The notes under the pieces are model-generated. The model was not told the origin of the DNA. It saw nothing but the letters and a program-made list of their open reading frames with translations, and did not search any database. The translations under genes and the position numbers were made by a program. Shown in pieces: positions 61,216 to 64,000 of a stretch of DNA of 64,000 bases (its first letter is position 1; every line of letters begins with the position of its first letter). This stretch comes from Streptomyces lincolnensis (GTDB lineage: Bacteria > Actinomycetota > Actinomycetes > Streptomycetales > Streptomycetaceae): NCBI RefSeq assembly GCF_001685355.1, contig NZ_CP016438.1, positions 3,348,001 through 3,412,000 of the forward strand, written 5' to 3'.

Positions 61216-62202
61216 ATGGGCATACGAGTACTGCTCATCGAGGACGACGAAACGATCGCCGAACCGCTCACCGAGGCTCTGGGCCATTTCGGACTGACGG
61301 TGGATCACGTCGCCACCGGCACCGACGGGCTGAGAGGGCCGTACGGCGATGTCGTCCTGCTGGACCTCGGGCTGCCGGACATGGACGGCATCGACGTCTG
61401 CCGGGGCATCCGACAGGTCTCCGACGTCCCCATCCTCATCCTCAGCGCCCGCGGGGAGGAGACCGACCGCGTGCTGGGCCTGGAGCTCGGCGCCGACGAC
61501 TACCTCGCGAAGCCGTTCAGCGTACGGGAGTTGGTCGCGCGGATCCGGGCGGTGACCCGGCGGAGCCGACGGACGCAGGGGGTGCCGGAGCCGACGGCCG
61601 GGACGATGCCGGGCGCCCTCCCGGTCTCGGCTTCCTCGGCGCTTCCGTCCCCCGAGCCGTCGGCGTCCATGGCGTGGGACGCGGAGCCCGCGTCACCACC
61701 GCCGTCGTCGCCTCCGTTCCCCTCTCCGTCGTCTCCGTTCCCCTCTCCCTCGTCTCCGTCTCCGTCGTACGAGACCCAGCCCTTCCCTTCCTACGAGCCG
61801 CAGACGATCGAACCGCAGACGATCCCGTCGTACGCCGCCGAGGAGGAGGCGTCCCCGGTCGCCGAGCCCGGTCCGCTGGTGGTCGACCGCCGTACTCGTC
61901 AGGTGTGGGTGGGCGGGACCCAAGTCCCGCTCACGCCCAAGGAGTTCGATCTGCTGGCGCTGCTCACCGAGGACCCGGGCGCGGTGCGTTCGCGGCAGGA
62001 GATTCTCGACCGGGTGTGGGATCCGCACTACGAGGGTCCGACCAAGACGCTGGACGTCCATGTGGCGGCGCTGCGGCGGAAGCTGGGGCACCCGGCGTGG
62101 ATCCAGACGCTGCGCGGGGTCGGTTTCCGGCTGGCCGTGCACACCGGGCCCGGTGTGCGCACCGGGCCGGACATGCGCACCGGGCCGGGCGCGCGGCCAT
62201 GA
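61216..62202 (+). CDS. OmpR-family response regulator with long Pro/Ser linker
   Basis: 328 aa from ATG 61216 (GGAGAG upstream). Receiver: acidic pair in IEDDET, phosphate Asp50 in VVLLDLGLPDMDG, LSARG and Lys in DDYLAKPF. The C-terminal winged helix starts near residue 218 (LVVDRRTRQVWVGGTQVPL) and ends LRRKLGHPAWIQTLRGVGFRL. Between them lies a linker of about 97 residues, with PSSPPFPSPSSPFPSPSS and EPQTIEPQTI repeats, where normal members have about 10-20. Overlaps its kinase gene (ATGA). Confidence 0.92.
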   Translation: MGIRVLLIEDDETIAEPLTEALGHFGLTVDHVATGTDGLRGPYGDVVLLDLGLPDMDGIDVCRGIRQVSDVPILILSARGEETDRVLGLELGADDYLAKPFSVRELVARIRAVTRRSRRTQGVPEPTAGTMPGALPVSASSALPSPEPSASMAWDAEPASPPPSSPPFPSPSSPFPSPSSPSPSYETQPFPSYEPQTIEPQTIPSYAAEEEASPVAEPGPLVVDRRTRQVWVGGTQVPLTPKEFDLLALLTEDPGAVRSRQEILDRVWDPHYEGPTKTLDVHVAALRRKLGHPAWIQTLRGVGFRLAVHTGPGVRTGPDMRTGPGARP

Positions 62203-63722
62203 CCCGCCGGCTGCTGCTCAGTTATCTGGGCCTCGCCACGCTCCTCCTGCTCTGTCTGGAGATCCCGCTCGGCTTCGTGTACTCGCGGGGCGAGCGGGAG
62301 CGGGTGGTCAACGCGGCGAAGGACGAGGCCGAGTCGGTCTCCGCGTACGCCGCGCTGTCGCTGGCCGCCGGGCGGGCGGAGCGGGACCTGCCCGGCCGGG
62401 TGGTGCACTGCGCCGCGCGGATCGGCGGGAAGGTGGTGATCGTCGACGGTACGGGCGTGCCGCTGGCCACCTCGCATCCGCTGACGCCGGAGGCCTCACG
62501 TGACCTCGCCTCCCGTCCGGGAATCGTGGCCGCGCTCCGGGGCTCCTCCACGGCGGACGTCCGTACCTCCACCATCGGCGGGGTCCAGTACCTGTCGGTG
62601 GCCGCGCCCGTCGGTCAGGGGGCCCGGCCGGAGGCCGCCGTGTGGCTGACGGTTCCGACCCGGACGGTGCACGAACGCGTCCACCACATCTGGCTGCTGC
62701 TCGCCCTGGGCGGGCTGGCGGTCCTCACCGGGGTCACTTTCGTGGCGTTCGCCATCGCCCGCTGGACCGGCCGCCCCATCCGTGAACTGGAGCGTGCGAC
62801 ACATGAGTTGGCGGAGGGGGGCCGGGCCGCTCCGGTGACGGTGACGAAGGGCCCGCCCGAAGTGCGCAGTCTGGCCGCGGCGTTCAACCGCACCGCCGCG
62901 CGTCTGGCCCATCTCCTCGCGTCCCAGAGCGCGTTCGCGGGCGAGGCATCGCACCAGCTCAAGACCCCGCTGGCGGCACTGCGGCTGCGGCTGGAGAACC
63001 TGGAGCCCAACGTCTCCGCCCACGGCCGGGCCAGCCTCATCGCCGCCGTCACCGAGACCGACCGGCTCGCCCGCATGGTCGAGGGCCTGCTCGCGATGGC
63101 CCGGCTGGAGGAGAACGCGGCCACCCCCGGCCCGGTCGACATCGGCGCGCTCTGTGCCGAACGGCACCGCACCTGGGCCCCGCTCTTCGCCCGGCAGGAC
63201 GTCCGCCTGGTCCTGTTCGCGGGCGGCGTGGGCCCGGCCCTCGCCGTACCCGGGGCGATCGAACAGATGCTGGACAACCTCCTGTCCAACGCCCTGCGCG
63301 CCTCCCCGCCCGCCACCACCGTGGCCATCGACCTGCGCCCGCACGCCCCGTCCCGCCGCGCCCTGCGCGACGCGCGCCCCTGCTGGGTCGACCTGCACGT
63401 CACCGACGAGGGGCCCGGCATGACGGCCGAGCAGCGCACCCGCGCCTTCGACCGCTTCTGGCGGGCCCCCGGCGCCCCCAAGGGCGGCACCGGCCTCGGC
63501 CTCCCCCTCGTCCAACGCCTCGCCCACGCCAGTGGCGGCGAGGCGAGCCTGCACCCGGCCACCACGGGCGGCCTGGACGCCGTCATCCGCCTCCCCTCGG
63601 CGGAACCGGGCCCACGCCGGCGTGAGCCACCGGTGCTCCCGCTGCGGCATGCCTCCGGCGGCCATGCGAACCGTACGGCCACGTCACGCCTTGTCCATGA
63701 CACGTCAACCCCCAAGGTCTAG
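62199..63722 (+). CDS. Two-component sensor histidine kinase
   Basis: 507 aa from ATG 62199 overlapping the regulator stop. Two helices (about residues 7-28 and 166-190) flank an extracytoplasmic sensor domain, then HAMP (WTGRPIRELERATHELAEGG). H-box GEASHQLKTPLAALRLRL, N-box LDNLLSNALRA, G boxes DEGPGM and GTGLGLPLV are intact. Cognate to the long-linker regulator. Neighbouring target candidates are the Tat-exported protein downstream and the divergent carbonic anhydrase operon. Confidence 0.92.
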   Translation: MTRRLLLSYLGLATLLLLCLEIPLGFVYSRGERERVVNAAKDEAESVSAYAALSLAAGRAERDLPGRVVHCAARIGGKVVIVDGTGVPLATSHPLTPEASRDLASRPGIVAALRGSSTADVRTSTIGGVQYLSVAAPVGQGARPEAAVWLTVPTRTVHERVHHIWLLLALGGLAVLTGVTFVAFAIARWTGRPIRELERATHELAEGGRAAPVTVTKGPPEVRSLAAAFNRTAARLAHLLASQSAFAGEASHQLKTPLAALRLRLENLEPNVSAHGRASLIAAVTETDRLARMVEGLLAMARLEENAATPGPVDIGALCAERHRTWAPLFARQDVRLVLFAGGVGPALAVPGAIEQMLDNLLSNALRASPPATTVAIDLRPHAPSRRALRDARPCWVDLHVTDEGPGMTAEQRTRAFDRFWRAPGAPKGGTGLGLPLVQRLAHASGGEASLHPATTGGLDAVIRLPSAEPGPRRREPPVLPLRHASGGHANRTATSRLVHDTSTPKV

Positions 63723-63788
63723 GGTCCGTCACCGCGCGTCCCTGTCGCCGACCGGTGGCAGGCGGTCACGACTCACCCTGGAGCGAGC

Positions 63789-64000
63789 GTGGAACGTCGT
63801 AGCCCGAACCCTCTCAGCGTGGAACGTCGCACCTTCCTCCGTGCCGCCGTGGTCGGCGGTTCCGCCGCCGCGTTCGGCGGAACCCTGTGGCGCGGCGCCG
63901 CGTACGCCGCCCCCGCCCAGCCCGGGACCGGCCCCTACGGTTCGCTCGGCGCGCCGGACGCCCGCGGCATCAGACTTCCGGCCGGCTTCACCAGCCGGGT
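63789..64000 (+). CDS. Tat-exported protein, N-terminus only (PhoX/DUF839-like?)
   Basis: The GTG at 63789 has GGAG 6 nt upstream and opens a frame that runs to the window end (70 codons). It begins VERRSPNPLSVERRTFLRAA, a twin-arginine signal (ERRTFLRAAVVGG) followed by a hydrophobic stretch and an AYAAP cleavage region. The mature start, GPYGSLGAPDARGIRLPAGF, resembles PhoX-type alkaline phosphatases/DUF839 proteins, but so little is present that the family is tentative. It lies 66 bp after the kinase gene. Confidence 0.7.
   Translation, partial: MERRSPNPLSVERRTFLRAAVVGGSAAAFGGTLWRGAAYAAPAQPGTGPYGSLGAPDARGIRLPAGFTSR

Overview
The window is very G+C-rich, its reading frames use G/C at third positions, starts are often GTG, and the gene content (HrdA-type sigma factor beside dnaG, nitrate and nitrite reductases, class F sortase, many SDR/TetR/VOC genes, a dispersed intergenic repeat) points to a Streptomyces chromosome or a very close relative. 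No phage, plasmid, insertion sequence or CRISPR array was recognised. Assignments rest on reading the protein sequences; no database search was run.

Left part (1-17 kb). After a truncated ABC exporter (minus strand) and a multi-pass acyltransferase-like membrane protein, a compact nine-gene minus-strand operon (10740 down to 2284) encodes an NMT1/THI5-type ABC importer, a RutA-like flavin monooxygenase, a RutB-like isochorismatase-fold hydrolase, a second (SnaA/NtaA-like) flavin monooxygenase, an MFS transporter and two flavin reductases. It looks like an uptake and ring-opening pathway for an unidentified heterocycle. Then come an eroded coding region with an 11-bp tandem repeat, a two-component system, a mosaic non-coding repeat, and an MmpL/RND transporter with a clear terminator.

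Centre (17-35 kb). A free-standing NRPS-type adenylation domain, a membrane flavoprotein and a crotonase form an operon. It is followed by a decayed VapBC toxin-antitoxin pair, a CAU tRNA and two tandem Asn tRNAs. After these lie a YtxH protein, an FGGY kinase, a heterodimeric ABC exporter, and a housekeeping block on the minus strand (HrdA-like sigma factor, DnaG primase, FAD reductase, dGTPase, sirohydrochlorin chelatase).

Right part (35-64 kb). A decayed paralogue of the adenylation domain sits next to an assimilatory nitrate reductase. The nitrite reductase genes (accessory flavoprotein, nirB, nirD) lie 13 kb further on. Both loci carry sequences spaced like GlnR boxes, and the nearby chelatase could provide siroheme. 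Between them are a TetR/SMP-30/Baeyer-Villiger monooxygenase group sharing a TGTCCGG motif, a thermolysin-family protease, a class F sortase with a small secreted protein, and an HxlR regulator divergent from an imine-reductase-like enzyme. The end of the window holds a TetR/SDR/LysE group with a palindromic operator, an SDR, a SulP transporter overlapping a beta-carbonic anhydrase, a second two-component system with an unusual linker, and the start of a Tat-exported protein.
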